Shown here: positions 34,426-44,800 of the stretch, in pieces
How the letters are laid out: the number at the start of each line of letters is the position of its first letter
How positions within the stretch are numbered: the stretch's first letter is position 1
DNA from: Streptomyces akebiae
Lineage (GTDB): Bacteria; Actinomycetota; Actinomycetes; Streptomycetales; Streptomycetaceae
Assembly (NCBI RefSeq): GCF_019599145.1
Contig: NZ_CP080647.1
Location: 9,300,001-9,364,000, forward strand
DNA length: 64,000 nucleotides
Direction of reading: 5' to 3'
Program-made: the position numbers and the translations under genes
The notes under the pieces: model-generated
The model's input: only the letters and a program-made list of their open reading frames with translations
Told to the model about the DNA's origin: nothing
Database searches by the model: none

Positions 34426-36297
34426 TCACTCGGTGGAGCGCAACGCCTTCCAGACGGGCGGCCGTACGACACCGTCGAGCGCGAGCCCCTTGTCCTGCTG
34501 GAAGCTCTGCACCGCGGCCTCCGTGTCGGCGTCGAACTCGCCGTCCACGTCGAGGCTGTAGCCCCGCTTGCTCAGCATGCACTGCGCCTGGAGGACGCGG
34601 TCGCCGCTGTCCCCGAGGCGGGTGCGTCCGTTGCCGTAGTAGTACGTGCAGTCCGTGAGCCAGGCCGGGGTCGAGGGCTCGGTGGACGGGTCGGTCGGCT
34701 CCTGGGACGGCTCGGTGGGGGCGCTGCTCCCGGGGGTGGGCGCGGACGAACCGGTGTCCGGGTCGTCGTCCGTGCCCGTGCCCGTGCCCGTGCCCGTACC
34801 CGGGCCGGAGCCGGTGGCGGTCCCGTCTGGGCGCCGGGAATCGCCGTCGGCAGAGGTCCGGTCGTCCGCGCCGGACACCTCCGAGTCGCTCGATCCGCCG
34901 TCCGGGGCGGCGCCCGCACCCTCCTGGCCCGAGGCCGCCGACACCGAGGCGTCGTCGTCGGGGAGGAGGGCGTCCGCGGACCGCGTCGTACCCCGCTGCG
35001 GCGAGGCGGTGGTGGTGGAGGGGCTCAGCAGGGTGAGGACGACGACACCGGCGGTCGCCGTGCAGACGGCGACACCGGCGGCCCCGACCAGCACGCGCCT
35101 GCGGCGGAACCGGAAGCGGGGCGGTGCCGGTGGTAAGGGCCGGGCCGAGGCCTCGGCGGGGGGACTCGGCGGCGGGTCGGTCGCCGGAGCCTGTCCGGCC
35201 CGTCCGGGGCCGGGCTGTTCGAGGGGGAGGCGACGCAGGGTCTCGTAGGCCCGCTGCCGGGCGAGGATCCTCCCGCCCAGCGGTTCGGGCCAGTCGAAGG
35301 CAGCGGGCGGTCGGGCCCCCTCGGAGGCCGGTGAGTCGGACGAGGCGGCCTCGGGCCAGACGGACTCGGGCTCGCCGGGGCGGGGCGCGGCGGCTTCGGG
35401 CTCGACGGGGACGGACGCGGCGGATTCGATCAGCTGTTCAGGCGTCGGCCGCTGTCCTGGCTCCTTGGCCAGACAGGCGCCGAGCAGGGCGGCGAGCGTG
35501 GCGTCGGCCGCCGCGATCTCGGCGAGCACCTTCGGGTTGGGCTCCTCGAAGGCGACCCGGTGCATGACGTCGACGCCGGTGCCGTCACCGAACGGGGCGC
35601 TGCCGGTCGCCGCGAAGACCAGCGAGCAGGCCAGCGAGAACACGTCCGAGGCCGTGTCGCAGGCGCCCGTGCGCAGATACTCCGGCGACATGTAGGCCGG
35701 GGTGCCGACCCGGTTGCCCGTGCCGGTGATGGCGCTCGCGTCGGCGGCCTTGGCGATACCGAAGTCGATGACGTGCGCGCCCCGCGCGGACAGCAGGACG
35801 TTGGACGGCTTCAGGTCCCGGTGCACGATTCCGGCGGCGGACAGGTCGGCGAGGGCCTGTCCCAGTTCCGCCACCAGCCGCCGGACGGCGTCGACGGGCA
35901 GCGGACCGTCCTCGTGCACGGCCGCCGCCAGATCGAGCCCCGGCAGGAACTCGGTCGCCATCCACAGCAGTTCGTCCCGGAAACCCGTCCCGGCCAGGCG
36001 CGGCATGCGCGGCGTCCGCACCCGGCTGTGCACCGACGCCTCCTGCTCGAACCGGCGGCGGAACCGCACGTCCTCCGCGTACTCGGGCCGGATCACCTTC
36101 ACCGCGACGAGGTCGGGGCCGCCGTCGGCGGGGCGCGCCAGATAGACGCGCCCCATACCGCCGCTGCCGAGCAGCCCCTGCGGCACATACGGACCAATCC
36201 GTTCCGGGTCGCCGGGACGCAGCGGCAGTGCCCCCGCCTCCCGCAGCGCCGGAGCCCTGTCCGCTGAACCCGGTGGGACCGGCCGCTGGTCTGACAC
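34426..36297 (-). CDS. Membrane Ser/Thr protein kinase with C-terminal peptidoglycan-binding domain
   Basis: 623 residues from a GTG (GGGGGT upstream). PknB-type kinase: glycine loop LLGSGGMGRVYLA, VAVKVIRPEY (ATP Lys), HRDLKPSNVL, DFGIAKAADAS, GTPAYMSPEY. After a proline-rich linker comes one membrane segment (LVGAAGVAVCTATAGVVVLTLL). A long acidic Ser/Thr/Gly region includes GTGTGTGT, encoded by repeats of GTGCCC (plus strand) near 34765-34800. The C-terminus is a peptidoglycan-binding domain (RLGDSGDRVLQAQCMLSKRG, DGEFDADTEAAVQSFQQDKG) where many actinobacterial kinases carry PASTA repeats. It probably senses the cell wall. Confidence 0.94.
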   Translation of the reverse strand: MSDQRPVPPGSADRAPALREAGALPLRPGDPERIGPYVPQGLLGSGGMGRVYLARPADGGPDLVAVKVIRPEYAEDVRFRRRFEQEASVHSRVRTPRMPRLAGTGFRDELLWMATEFLPGLDLAAAVHEDGPLPVDAVRRLVAELGQALADLSAAGIVHRDLKPSNVLLSARGAHVIDFGIAKAADASAITGTGNRVGTPAYMSPEYLRTGACDTASDVFSLACSLVFAATGSAPFGDGTGVDVMHRVAFEEPNPKVLAEIAAADATLAALLGACLAKEPGQRPTPEQLIESAASVPVEPEAAAPRPGEPESVWPEAASSDSPASEGARPPAAFDWPEPLGGRILARQRAYETLRRLPLEQPGPGRAGQAPATDPPPSPPAEASARPLPPAPPRFRFRRRRVLVGAAGVAVCTATAGVVVLTLLSPSTTTASPQRGTTRSADALLPDDDASVSAASGQEGAGAAPDGGSSDSEVSGADDRTSADGDSRRPDGTATGSGPGTGTGTGTGTDDDPDTGSSAPTPGSSAPTEPSQEPTDPSTEPSTPAWLTDCTYYYGNGRTRLGDSGDRVLQAQCMLSKRGYSLDVDGEFDADTEAAVQSFQQDKGLALDGVVRPPVWKALRSTE

Positions 36298-36408
36298 AAC
36301 ACCCCCGAAAGAACTTTTGGCGTACGTCAGTTCGCCCCCAGAAGGCTGAGGCTAGCTCAGCGAGGGCTCGCGGTCATGGGTTCGGTCACTTCCGGCTCCC
36401 TGGATGAC

Positions 36409-39400
36409 TCACGCGTCGGTGCGTCGCACCTCCGTCGTGCCCGAGCCGACCGGACCGATCCGCAGCACCGTGCCCGTGAGATCGGTGAAGGACTCGACCC
36501 GTACGCGGCCCTCTCCGCCCGGCGTGGTGCCCTTCACCCGGTACGCCGTCGGGTCGGCGTCCCCGATCTCGACCTCCACGAGGGCACGGGAGTTCGGCGG
36601 CACGGTCACCCGGGTGGTGTGCGCGTCCTCGGACCGCCGCACCAGGACCGACACCGGCCCGCGCACGGAGGGCACCGTCCCCTCGACCTCCGTCAACGAC
36701 CCGGTCCTCGGCCGGATGCGGAACGCGGCCGCACCGGGCTCGCTGACCTGGACGCCGAGAACGTGCCGGGCCACCGCGTTGGCGGGAGCGGACGCCCAGG
36801 CGTGCGAGAGCGTCATGTTGGACTTCAGCGCCGGGTCCCACGCCTCCGTGACGATCGTCGCCCTCAGCGCGTCCAGCATGTGCAGCCACGAGTTGGTCGC
36901 CGTGGAGGTGAGCAGGGCGAGCGCGGCGTCGGAGCGGCCCAGTCGGAACAGCGCGTCGAGCAGGAACTGCGACCCGTACACGCTCACCTTCATGCCGCCC
37001 GCCGCGAGGGTGTCGCCCAGTCTGGCCCGCACCTCCTCGTCCAGCGCGTCCGCGACACCGAGTGCCACCGGGAAGGCGGTCGCGTGCTGGGCGCTGTGCG
37101 CGGTGCCGACACCGTCGAGGAAGCGCCCGCCCGCGCTGTCGAGGAGGGTGGCGCGCATGGCGGTGGCGAGGGTGTCGGCCCGGCCGCGCAGGGCGGTCGC
37201 GTCGGCGTCCTTGCCGAGGGCCGCGGCGCACTCGGCGAGCGCCTCGAAGGCCGCGTACTGGAAGGCGTTGACGACCGTGTTGACGTTGGTGAACACGTAA
37301 CCGTCACGGCTGGCGGTCGGCCAGTCGACCAGATCGCCGAGGTTCTGGCTGGTGCTGCCGGGCGCCTTGCGGACCAGCCCGTCGGAGTCCAGGTACGAGG
37401 TGAGGTTCTTGGCGGTCAGCAGGTCGTAGTCCTTGGCGAGCTGCCGGTCGTCGCCGGTGGCGAGGTAGTCCTCCCACGCGGAGATCGCGCACATTAGCCG
37501 GTACTCGGTGGGCCAGGTGCCCTTGCGGACCAGATAGTCGTTCGAGAAGCGGGCGAGGGCGTAGGAGCGCTGGACGCCGTACTCCGAGAGCTGGTTGATC
37601 AGCGCGTCGCCCTCGTACGGGCCTCGCTCGCGGGTGGGCGTGTCCGTATAGAGGTCGCCCCGGGTGGCCTCGATGGAGTAGCGGCACAGCTCCCAGACCC
37701 GGTCCAGGTCGGCGTCGGAGCTGCGGAACGAGGCGTGCGAGTCGTCCCAGTCGAGCTTCCAGGCGCGGCCGGTGACCACCGCCTCCGACAGGTCGAGCGT
37801 GGTGCGCAGTTCGGCCCAGCGGAAGCCGCGGTAGCCCCAGTGCTCGAAGCGCTGCTCGCCGTCGCGCAGGGTCCACACCTCGCGGTAGGTGTTGGTGGCG
37901 CGCAACTGGTACCGGACGGTGCCGTCCGCGTTCAGCTCCTCGCCGAGCCGCACCTCGACCGTGTCGCCCGCCTCGCCGGTGACCTCCAGGGCCAGGCCGC
38001 CGACGATCTCCCGGCCCAGGTCGACCAGCCAGCGCCCCTCGGCGACCTCGGTGACGGAGGCGGGGGTGACGTCGTGCGGCCGCACCGCCTCGATCAGCGC
38101 GGGGACGAGACCGTCGATCGCCGTGCGGACGACCGGCTCCAGCCAGTCGCCGTCGTCGAAGCCGGGCTTCGTCCAGCCCACCGGCTCGCGGCGCAGGTCC
38201 CAGTACTCCTGAGGAACGGTGAAGTAGCTGCTGCCCGCGCTGCCCTTCGCGGGCAGCAGCCCGGCCTGGCGGCGCGCCTTCCAGTGGTCCCCGGAGGCGA
38301 CGGTCGAGCGGCTGCCGTCGGTGTACGTGATCTCCAGCTGGGCCAGGAACTTCTGCTGCGAGGTGGTCCAGCACAGCGCGGCCAGCGCGTTGGGCTGCCC
38401 GTCGGACCGCAGGGTGGAGGTCACGTCGAAGGCCTGGTAGGCCGTTCCGGTGCCGGAGCGGACGGACGCGTAGCCGACGGCGCGGCCGTTGCTCCACACC
38501 TTCGCGACGTACTGCCGGGCGGGATCGGGCGAGGTGGCCGCCACATAGAGGACGGCCGCGGCTATCTCCCGGCCGGGCTTCGTGTCGTACTCGTGGCGCA
38601 GCAGCGCCCAGGTGTCGTCAGCCCCGTAGGAGGAGAGCGAGGAGGCGCCGGCCGGGAAGGTGAGGACGCCGCCGGAGACCGTGCCGACGGTGAAGGTGCC
38701 CTTGTCGGAGGCGAAGTCGTCGTCGAGGAGGACCGTGCCGTCGGTGGCCGTGAAGGTCACCCGGTCGTAGGTCTGGGACTCGGTGAGGCCGTTGCGCAGA
38801 CCGATGTTGCCGGAGGCGTAGCGGCTGTCGGTGGTGGTGTCGACCACGGTGCCGTTCACGGTGGTGGTGAAGGTCGAACCGGTCATGGTGACGCTCACGT
38901 CCACCCATTCCCCGGCGGTGACCGCGAACGGCAGCCGCACCTCGCCGAGCACGGTGTACGTGCCGCCCACGCAGACGTGCTTGCGCAGCACACCGGTGGT
39001 GCCCGCGCGCAGCTGCCACAGGTAGTTGTTGGCGGTGTTCGTGGCCCGGAACCACAGTCCGGCGGCCACCGCGCTGATCCTGACGCGGACGGTGAGGGTG
39101 CCGTCGGTCATCACCGGCCCGGCCGGCGCCCAGATCGGCTTCGCCTCCCACTCGTCCTCGACCGAGGTGGCCAGCAGGGCCGGCTCCGACCAGGCCGACC
39201 GCTTCTCGCCCCAGCTGCTGACCCGCCACCAGTAGGCCGTACGGGGCTTCAGCGGCGGGCCGTCGTAGGGGACGGCCGTGCAGTCGGCCGACTTCCGCCT
39301 GCCGGAGTCCCACACCAGCTCGTCGTCCTCGAAACCGTCGGGGGTGGCCGCCAGTTGCAGCTGGTAGGCCCGCTGCACGGTGCCGGCGCAGAAGTCCGGC

Positions 39401-39618
39401 ACCTGCCAGCTGAAGCGGGGGCCGGTCCCGGCGCTCGTGCCGAGGGCCCGCGGCAGCAGATCGGTGAGCGTTCCGGTGGGCGCGGGCGGCTGCCCGGCGG
39501 CCGTGACCACGGCTCCCGGCCCGGGGGCGGCGAAGGCCCGGGGCCCGGACAGGACGACGGAGGCGGTCACGGTGCCGCCGAGTTGGAGAAGTCTTCGCCG
39601 TGAGAAGTCGCGTGCCAT
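36409..39618 (-). CDS. Secreted alpha-L-rhamnosidase, glycoside hydrolase family 78
   Basis: 1069 residues. The N-terminus is a Tat signal (RDFSRRRLLQLGGTVTAS, AxA site near AFAAP), so it is exported folded. An N-terminal Ig-like domain (AYWWRVSSWGEKRSAWSEP) is followed by an inserted beta-sandwich (residues ~160-310, LamG-like) and the GH78 block: RGFRWAEL, then TPTRERGPYEGDALINQL with the acidic residues used as general acid, GTWPTEYRLMCAISAWEDY, and a C-terminal barrel ending VTVPPNSRALVEVEIGD. It should release L-rhamnose from plant glycosides or pectin side chains. A LacI-type operator lies upstream. Transcribed alone. Confidence 0.93.
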   Translation of the reverse strand: MARDFSRRRLLQLGGTVTASVVLSGPRAFAAPGPGAVVTAAGQPPAPTGTLTDLLPRALGTSAGTGPRFSWQVPDFCAGTVQRAYQLQLAATPDGFEDDELVWDSGRRKSADCTAVPYDGPPLKPRTAYWWRVSSWGEKRSAWSEPALLATSVEDEWEAKPIWAPAGPVMTDGTLTVRVRISAVAAGLWFRATNTANNYLWQLRAGTTGVLRKHVCVGGTYTVLGEVRLPFAVTAGEWVDVSVTMTGSTFTTTVNGTVVDTTTDSRYASGNIGLRNGLTESQTYDRVTFTATDGTVLLDDDFASDKGTFTVGTVSGGVLTFPAGASSLSSYGADDTWALLRHEYDTKPGREIAAAVLYVAATSPDPARQYVAKVWSNGRAVGYASVRSGTGTAYQAFDVTSTLRSDGQPNALAALCWTTSQQKFLAQLEITYTDGSRSTVASGDHWKARRQAGLLPAKGSAGSSYFTVPQEYWDLRREPVGWTKPGFDDGDWLEPVVRTAIDGLVPALIEAVRPHDVTPASVTEVAEGRWLVDLGREIVGGLALEVTGEAGDTVEVRLGEELNADGTVRYQLRATNTYREVWTLRDGEQRFEHWGYRGFRWAELRTTLDLSEAVVTGRAWKLDWDDSHASFRSSDADLDRVWELCRYSIEATRGDLYTDTPTRERGPYEGDALINQLSEYGVQRSYALARFSNDYLVRKGTWPTEYRLMCAISAWEDYLATGDDRQLAKDYDLLTAKNLTSYLDSDGLVRKAPGSTSQNLGDLVDWPTASRDGYVFTNVNTVVNAFQYAAFEALAECAAALGKDADATALRGRADTLATAMRATLLDSAGGRFLDGVGTAHSAQHATAFPVALGVADALDEEVRARLGDTLAAGGMKVSVYGSQFLLDALFRLGRSDAALALLTSTATNSWLHMLDALRATIVTEAWDPALKSNMTLSHAWASAPANAVARHVLGVQVSEPGAAAFRIRPRTGSLTEVEGTVPSVRGPVSVLVRRSEDAHTTRVTVPPNSRALVEVEIGDADPTAYRVKGTTPGGEGRVRVESFTDLTGTVLRIGPVGSGTTEVRRTDA

Positions 39619-39929
39619 GGTGCACCTTCGGATCGGGGGGTTCGGCGGGTGGGAGGGGGTGGGAGGGTGGAAGCCCGTGAAGCCCTGAAAGGTTTCAGCG
39701 TGATTGCCCGGAGGTTATGGTTCCGCGCGGAATCCGGTCAATGGTTGGGGCGCCAGTGAATCCTTGGGATTGAAACGATTTAACCGGTGTGAGGGCCGAC
39801 TGCCGCCTGACAGGGCGATGAGAGGCAGCCGGACGCCCCCGGCCTTCCATCGCCACCGGGCTCGGCTAGAGTCCGCCTCACCTCGGCCGGATGTCCTGGC
39901 CGGGGCTGTGCGCAGGGGGTACGGCAACC
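39619..39929. other. 311-base divergent intergenic region
   Basis: It separates the rhamnosidase and a kinase gene. It contains the 39685-39698 operator, a second imperfect copy (TTGAAACGATTTAA, 39770-39783) and an AT-richer stretch likely holding both promoters. No gene is seen. Confidence 0.6.
39685..39698. promoter_or_regulatory. LacI-type operator upstream of the rhamnosidase gene
   Basis: CTGAAA-GG-TTTCAG is a 14-bp near-palindrome 67 bases before the rhamnosidase ATG. The TGAAA...TTTCA arms are typical of LacI-family repressor sites in actinobacterial sugar-catabolic genes. A related sequence (TTGAAACGATTTAA) lies at 39770-39783. No LacI gene is in the window. Confidence 0.55.
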
Positions 39930-41645
39930 ATGGGGCCCGAGAGAACGGACCTGCCCGGTTACGAGATCCAGGAAGTCCTGGGCCAGGGCGGGTTCGCCAC
40001 GGTGTACCGGGCCCGGCAACTGGCCGTGGGCCGGGAGGTCGCGCTCAAGGTGGACAGCAGGGTGCTCTCCACACCCCGCGACCGGCAACGCTTCCTGCGG
40101 GAGGTCACGGCCGCCGGGCAGCTGTCGGGACACCCCCATGTGGTCCCGGTGTACGACGCCGGGGTCCTCGCCGACAACCGCCCCTACATGGTGCTGGAGC
40201 TGTGCCCCGGCGGCTCCCTGGGCGACCGGCTGCACCGCCAGGGCGCGCTCCCGGCCAAGGAGGCGCGCGACATCGGCGTGGGCCTCGCCGACGCGGTGGC
40301 CGCCGCGCACGCCTCCGGGGTGCTGCACCGCGACATCAAGCCCGGCAACGTCATGGTCAACCGGTACGGGGGCGTCGCCCTCACCGACTTCGGCCTCGCC
40401 GCCATGCCCCGGCCCGGACGCGAACTGTCCGTGACCCGGGAGGCGTTGACCCCCGCGTACGCGCCGCCCGAGGCCTTCCGCATGACGGACCCCAGCCCGG
40501 CGGGCGACGTGTACTCCCTGGCCGCGACCGTCTACGCCCTGCTGTGCGGACGCCCGCCGCACTACCCGGAGGACGGCACGCAACTCAGCCTCGCCGAGCT
40601 GATCGTCCGCCACACCTGGCCCTACGCCGACATCCCGGGACTGCCGCCCGCCTTCAACACGGCGCTCCGCCACGCCCTCGCCGCCGACCCCGCCCACCGC
40701 CTGTCCGACGCCGGCGCGTTCCGTGACGCGCTCGTCGCGGTCGACCTCGACACCGTCGACCTGGGCGGCGGCGGTGGCTTCGGCCCGGCGCCCGCCATGC
40801 CGACGGTTCCGGCGTACCGGGGCGGGCCGCCCACGACGATGCCGCCGTACGCGGTCGCGCCGCCCACGACGATGCCGCCGCCGTACGGGGACGCGCCGCC
40901 GTACGGGGACGCGCCGACGAGCGGGGGAGGGGCGACCGTGGTCCCCGGGCCGGGCGGATCGGGTGGGGCGGGCGGTACGACCGTCGTTCCCGGGCCCGGT
41001 GGCGACGGTGGCGATCGTGGACGCAAGGGTGCGGCGCGGCGCCGGCCGGTGCTGATCGCCGCGTTCGCGGCCGTGGCCGTCTCCGTGAGCGTGTCGGTCA
41101 CCGTGGTGACCTACCAGGGCGACGACCGGCGGGAGGGCGGCACGGACGGCTCCCTCTCGTCCGCCGCCGCGTCACCGTCCGCCGGGGCCGCCGACGACAA
41201 GGGCACCTCGGGGTTCGGGGCGGCGACCACCACCGAGAACTGTCCCGCGACGGAGGTCGACGGCGTGGGCGGCCGATGCGTCGAGACCCCCGAGTGCTGG
41301 AGCGGGATCGTCGACATCTCCGGCATCGTCACGGTCAGCCGCGCCGACTGCCAGGCCAAGCACGTGTGGGAGACCTTCGCCATCGCCCCCCTGCCGAAGG
41401 ACGGCCAGACCAACAACGCCCGCGACCTGATCAAGCACCCCGATGTGAAGACGCTCTGCTCCCAGAAGGTCATGTCCGCGTCGATGGCCCCCGAGGGTCG
41501 CCGGGTCGCCGGGGAGTGGAGCGTCGACCTCATTCCGCCGAGCGCGGCCGAGTGGGCCGACGGGCTCCGGGTCTTCCGTTGTGTCGCGGCGGCACGGACC
41601 GACGACGGCGAGAAGACGGGCAGCCAGTTCGCGGTGGGGAGCTGA
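39930..41645 (+). CDS. Membrane Ser/Thr protein kinase with extracytoplasmic C-terminal domain
   Basis: 571 residues from the ATG at 39930 (AGGGGGT upstream). Kinase motifs: VLGQGGFATVYRA, VALKVDSRV, HRDIKPGNVMV, DFGLAAM, YAPPEAF. A linker of Pro/Thr/Tyr repeats (PTTMPPYAVAP, PTTMPPPYGDAPPYGDAP) leads to one membrane segment (VLIAAFAAVAVSVSVSVTVV). The outside part holds paired cysteines (ENCPATEVDGVGGRCVETPE, CSQKVMS, FRCVAAA) and resembles the septum-formation-like sensor tail of some streptomycete kinases. Ligand unknown. It is divergent from the rhamnosidase; no phosphatase is nearby. Confidence 0.92.
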   Translation: MGPERTDLPGYEIQEVLGQGGFATVYRARQLAVGREVALKVDSRVLSTPRDRQRFLREVTAAGQLSGHPHVVPVYDAGVLADNRPYMVLELCPGGSLGDRLHRQGALPAKEARDIGVGLADAVAAAHASGVLHRDIKPGNVMVNRYGGVALTDFGLAAMPRPGRELSVTREALTPAYAPPEAFRMTDPSPAGDVYSLAATVYALLCGRPPHYPEDGTQLSLAELIVRHTWPYADIPGLPPAFNTALRHALAADPAHRLSDAGAFRDALVAVDLDTVDLGGGGGFGPAPAMPTVPAYRGGPPTTMPPYAVAPPTTMPPPYGDAPPYGDAPTSGGGATVVPGPGGSGGAGGTTVVPGPGGDGGDRGRKGAARRRPVLIAAFAAVAVSVSVSVTVVTYQGDDRREGGTDGSLSSAAASPSAGAADDKGTSGFGAATTTENCPATEVDGVGGRCVETPECWSGIVDISGIVTVSRADCQAKHVWETFAIAPLPKDGQTNNARDLIKHPDVKTLCSQKVMSASMAPEGRRVAGEWSVDLIPPSAAEWADGLRVFRCVAAARTDDGEKTGSQFAVGS

Positions 41646-41881
41646 CGGGGATTCGGTGCGATCCGGCGGCTCGCGTGGCACTGAGGGTCACACGGAAACC
41701 GGCAGGCCGCGCGGACACGACTGTCCTCGGGCGCACCGACCGGGTGGAATGTCCGATGATCGTACAGTCTGGACTCAGGAAGTGACTGGGCTCACATGGC
41801 ACTGAGTGACACGTTTCTTGTGGTGTAACGGCATCATTGCCGAAACCATGGTGTCCTCATGGCAGCTCGAAGGGATCAGGG

Positions 41882-44800
41882 ATGCTCCGCAAGGTACTGG
41901 TCGCCAACCGTGGCGAGATCGCGATCCGCGCGTTCCGCGCCGGCTACGAAGTGGGTGCGCGGACGGTCGCCGTCTTCCCCCACGAGGACCGCAACTCGCT
42001 GCACCGGCTCAAGGCCGACGAGGCCTACGAGATCGGCGAACCGGGGCACCCCGTGCGGGCGTACCTCTCCGTCGAGGAGATCATGCGCGCCGCCCGGCTG
42101 GCGGGCGCCGACGCCGTCTACCCGGGCTACGGGTTCCTGTCCGAGAACCCCGAGCTGGCCCGCGCGTGCGAGGAGGCCGGCATCACCTTCGTCGGTCCCA
42201 GCGCCCACATCCTGGAGCTGACGGGCAACAAGGCGCGCGCGGTCGCCGCCGCCCGTGCCGCCGGCGTACCGGTCCTCGGCTCCTCCGAGCCCTCCACCGA
42301 CGTGGACGAACTGGTCCGCGCCGCGGACGAGATCGGCTTCCCGGTCTTCGTGAAGGCCGTCGCGGGCGGCGGCGGTCGCGGAATGCGCCGCGTCGAGGAT
42401 CCGGCGGCGCTGCGCGAGTCCATCGAGGCCGCGTCGCGCGAGGCGGCCTCCGCCTTCGGCGACCCGACCGTCTTCTTGGAGAAGGCCGTCGTCGAGCCCC
42501 GCCACATCGAGGTGCAGATCCTCGCCGACGGCCACGGCGACGTCATCCACCTCTTCGAACGCGACTGTTCGGTGCAGCGCCGCCACCAGAAGGTCATCGA
42601 GCTGGCGCCCGCCCCGAACCTCGACCCGGCCCTGCGCGACCGCATCTGCGCCGACGCCGTCCGCTTCGCCCGCGAGATCGGCTACCGCAACGCGGGCACC
42701 GTCGAGTTCCTCCTCGACCGCGACGGCAACCACGTCTTCATCGAGATGAACCCCCGTATCCAGGTCGAGCACACGGTCACCGAGGAGGTCACCGACGTCG
42801 ACCTCGTGCAGTCCCAGCTCCGGATCGCCGCCGGGGCCACCCTCGCCGACCTCGGACTCTCCCAGGAGACCGTCACCCTGCGCGGCGCGGCCCTCCAGTG
42901 CCGTATCACCACCGAGGACCCCGCCAACGGCTTCCGCCCGGACACCGGCCGCATCAGCGCCTACCGTTCGCCCGGCGGCTCCGGCATCCGCCTCGACGGC
43001 GGCACCACCCACGCCGGTACGGAGATCAGCGCCCACTTCGACTCCATGCTGGTCAAACTGACCTGCCGGGGCCGGGACTTCACCACCGCCGTCAACCGGG
43101 CCCGCCGCGCGGTCGCCGAGTTCCGGATCCGGGGCGTGGCCACGAACATCCCGTTCCTCCAGGCGGTCCTCGACGACCCGGACTTCCAGGCGGGCCAGGT
43201 CACCACCTCGTTCATCGAGCAGCGCCCGCACCTGCTCACCTCCCGGCACTCCGCCGACCGCGGGACCAAGCTGCTCACCTATCTGGCCGACGTGACGGTC
43301 AACAAGCCCCACGGCCCGCGCCCCGACCTGATCGACCCGTCCACCAAGCTGCCGCGGCCCACCACGAGCGAACCCCCGGCCGGCTCCAAGCAGAAGCTCG
43401 TCGAGCTCGGTCCCGAGGGCTTCGCCCGCTGGCTGCGCGAGTCACCCACCATCGGCGTCACCGACACCACCTTCCGCGACGCCCACCAGTCGCTGCTCGC
43501 CACCCGGGTCCGCACCAAGGACATGCTCGCCGTGGCCCCCGTGGTGGCCAGGACGCTCCCGCAGCTGCTCTCCCTGGAGTGCTGGGGCGGCGCCACCTAC
43601 GACGTCGCCCTCCGCTTCCTCGCCGAGGACCCCTGGGAGCGGCTGGCCGCCTTCCGTGCCGCCGCGCCCAACATCTGCCTCCAGATGCTGCTGCGCGGCC
43701 GCAACACCGTCGGGTACACGCCGTACCCGACCGAGGTGACCGACGCCTTCGTCCAGGAGGCCACCGAGACCGGCATCGACATCTTCCGGATCTTCGACGC
43801 GCTCAACGACGTGGGCCAGATGCGGCCCGCCATCGACGCCGTACGCGCCACCGGCACGGCCGTCGCCGAGGTCGCCCTCTGCTACACCTCCGACCTCTCC
43901 GACCCCGCCGAGCAGCTCTACACGCTCGACTACTACCTGCGGCTCGCCGAACAGATCGTCGAGGCGGGCGCCCACGTCCTCGCTGTCAAGGACATGGCGG
44001 GACTGCTGCGCGCCCCCGCCGCCACGAAGCTGGTCTCCGCCCTGCGCCGCGAGTTCGACCTGCCGGTGCACATCCACACCCACGACACGGCGGGCGGCCA
44101 GCTCGCCACCTACCTCGCCGCGATCCAGGCCGGCGCCGACGCCGTCGACGGGGCCGTGGCCTCCATGGCGGGCACCACCTCGCAGCCGTCGCTGTCGGCG
44201 ATCGTCGCCGCGACCGACTACTCCGACCGGCCCACCGGCCTCGACCTGCGTGCCGTCGGCGACCTGGAGCCCTACTGGGAGAGCGTCCGCCGCATCTACG
44301 CCCCCTTCGAGGCGGGCCTCGCCTCCCCGACCGGCCGTGTCTACGACCACGAGATCCCTGGCGGCCAGCTCTCCAACCTGCGCACCCAGGCCGTCGCGCT
44401 CGGCCTCGGCGACCGCTTCGAGGACATCGAGGCGATGTACACCGCCGCCGACCGCATCCTCGGCCACCTGGTGAAGGTCACGCCCTCCTCCAAGGTGGTC
44501 GGCGACCTCGCGCTGCACCTCGTCGGCGCCGGAGTGGCACCCGCCGACTTCGAGGCCACGCCGGACCGGTTCGACATCCCGGACTCCGTCATCGGCTTCC
44601 TGCGCGGCGAGCTGGGCACCCCGCCCGGCGGCTGGCCCGAGCCGTTCCGCAGCAAGGCCCTCCAGGGCCGCGCCGACGCCAAGCCCGTCCAGGACCTGAA
44701 CGCCGAGGACCGCGCCGGACTGGAGAAGGACCGCCGCGCCACCCTCAACCGGCTGCTCTTCCCCGGCCCGACCCGCGAGTTCGAGACCCACCGTCAGACG

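Noticed and set aside
31608..34472. A 950-residue minus-strand frame across the osmoprotectant operon and RpiR gene
   Set aside because: It is antisense to five well-supported genes and has the skewed composition expected from the complement of GC-rich codons.
34765..34800. GTGCCC hexamer repeats as a possible repeat array
   Set aside because: They are in-frame Gly-Thr codon repeats in a flexible kinase linker, like those at 45671-45700 in a lipoprotein; no spacers, so not CRISPR.
37735..39603. A long plus-strand open frame opposite the rhamnosidase gene
   Set aside because: It is a high-GC shadow of a strongly supported GH78 gene; its translation is low-complexity Gly/Arg/Val-rich with no family features.
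41646..41881. Possible tRNA or small RNA before pyruvate carboxylase
   Set aside because: No cloverleaf, no T-loop sequence and no convincing hairpin; only imperfect direct repeats are present.
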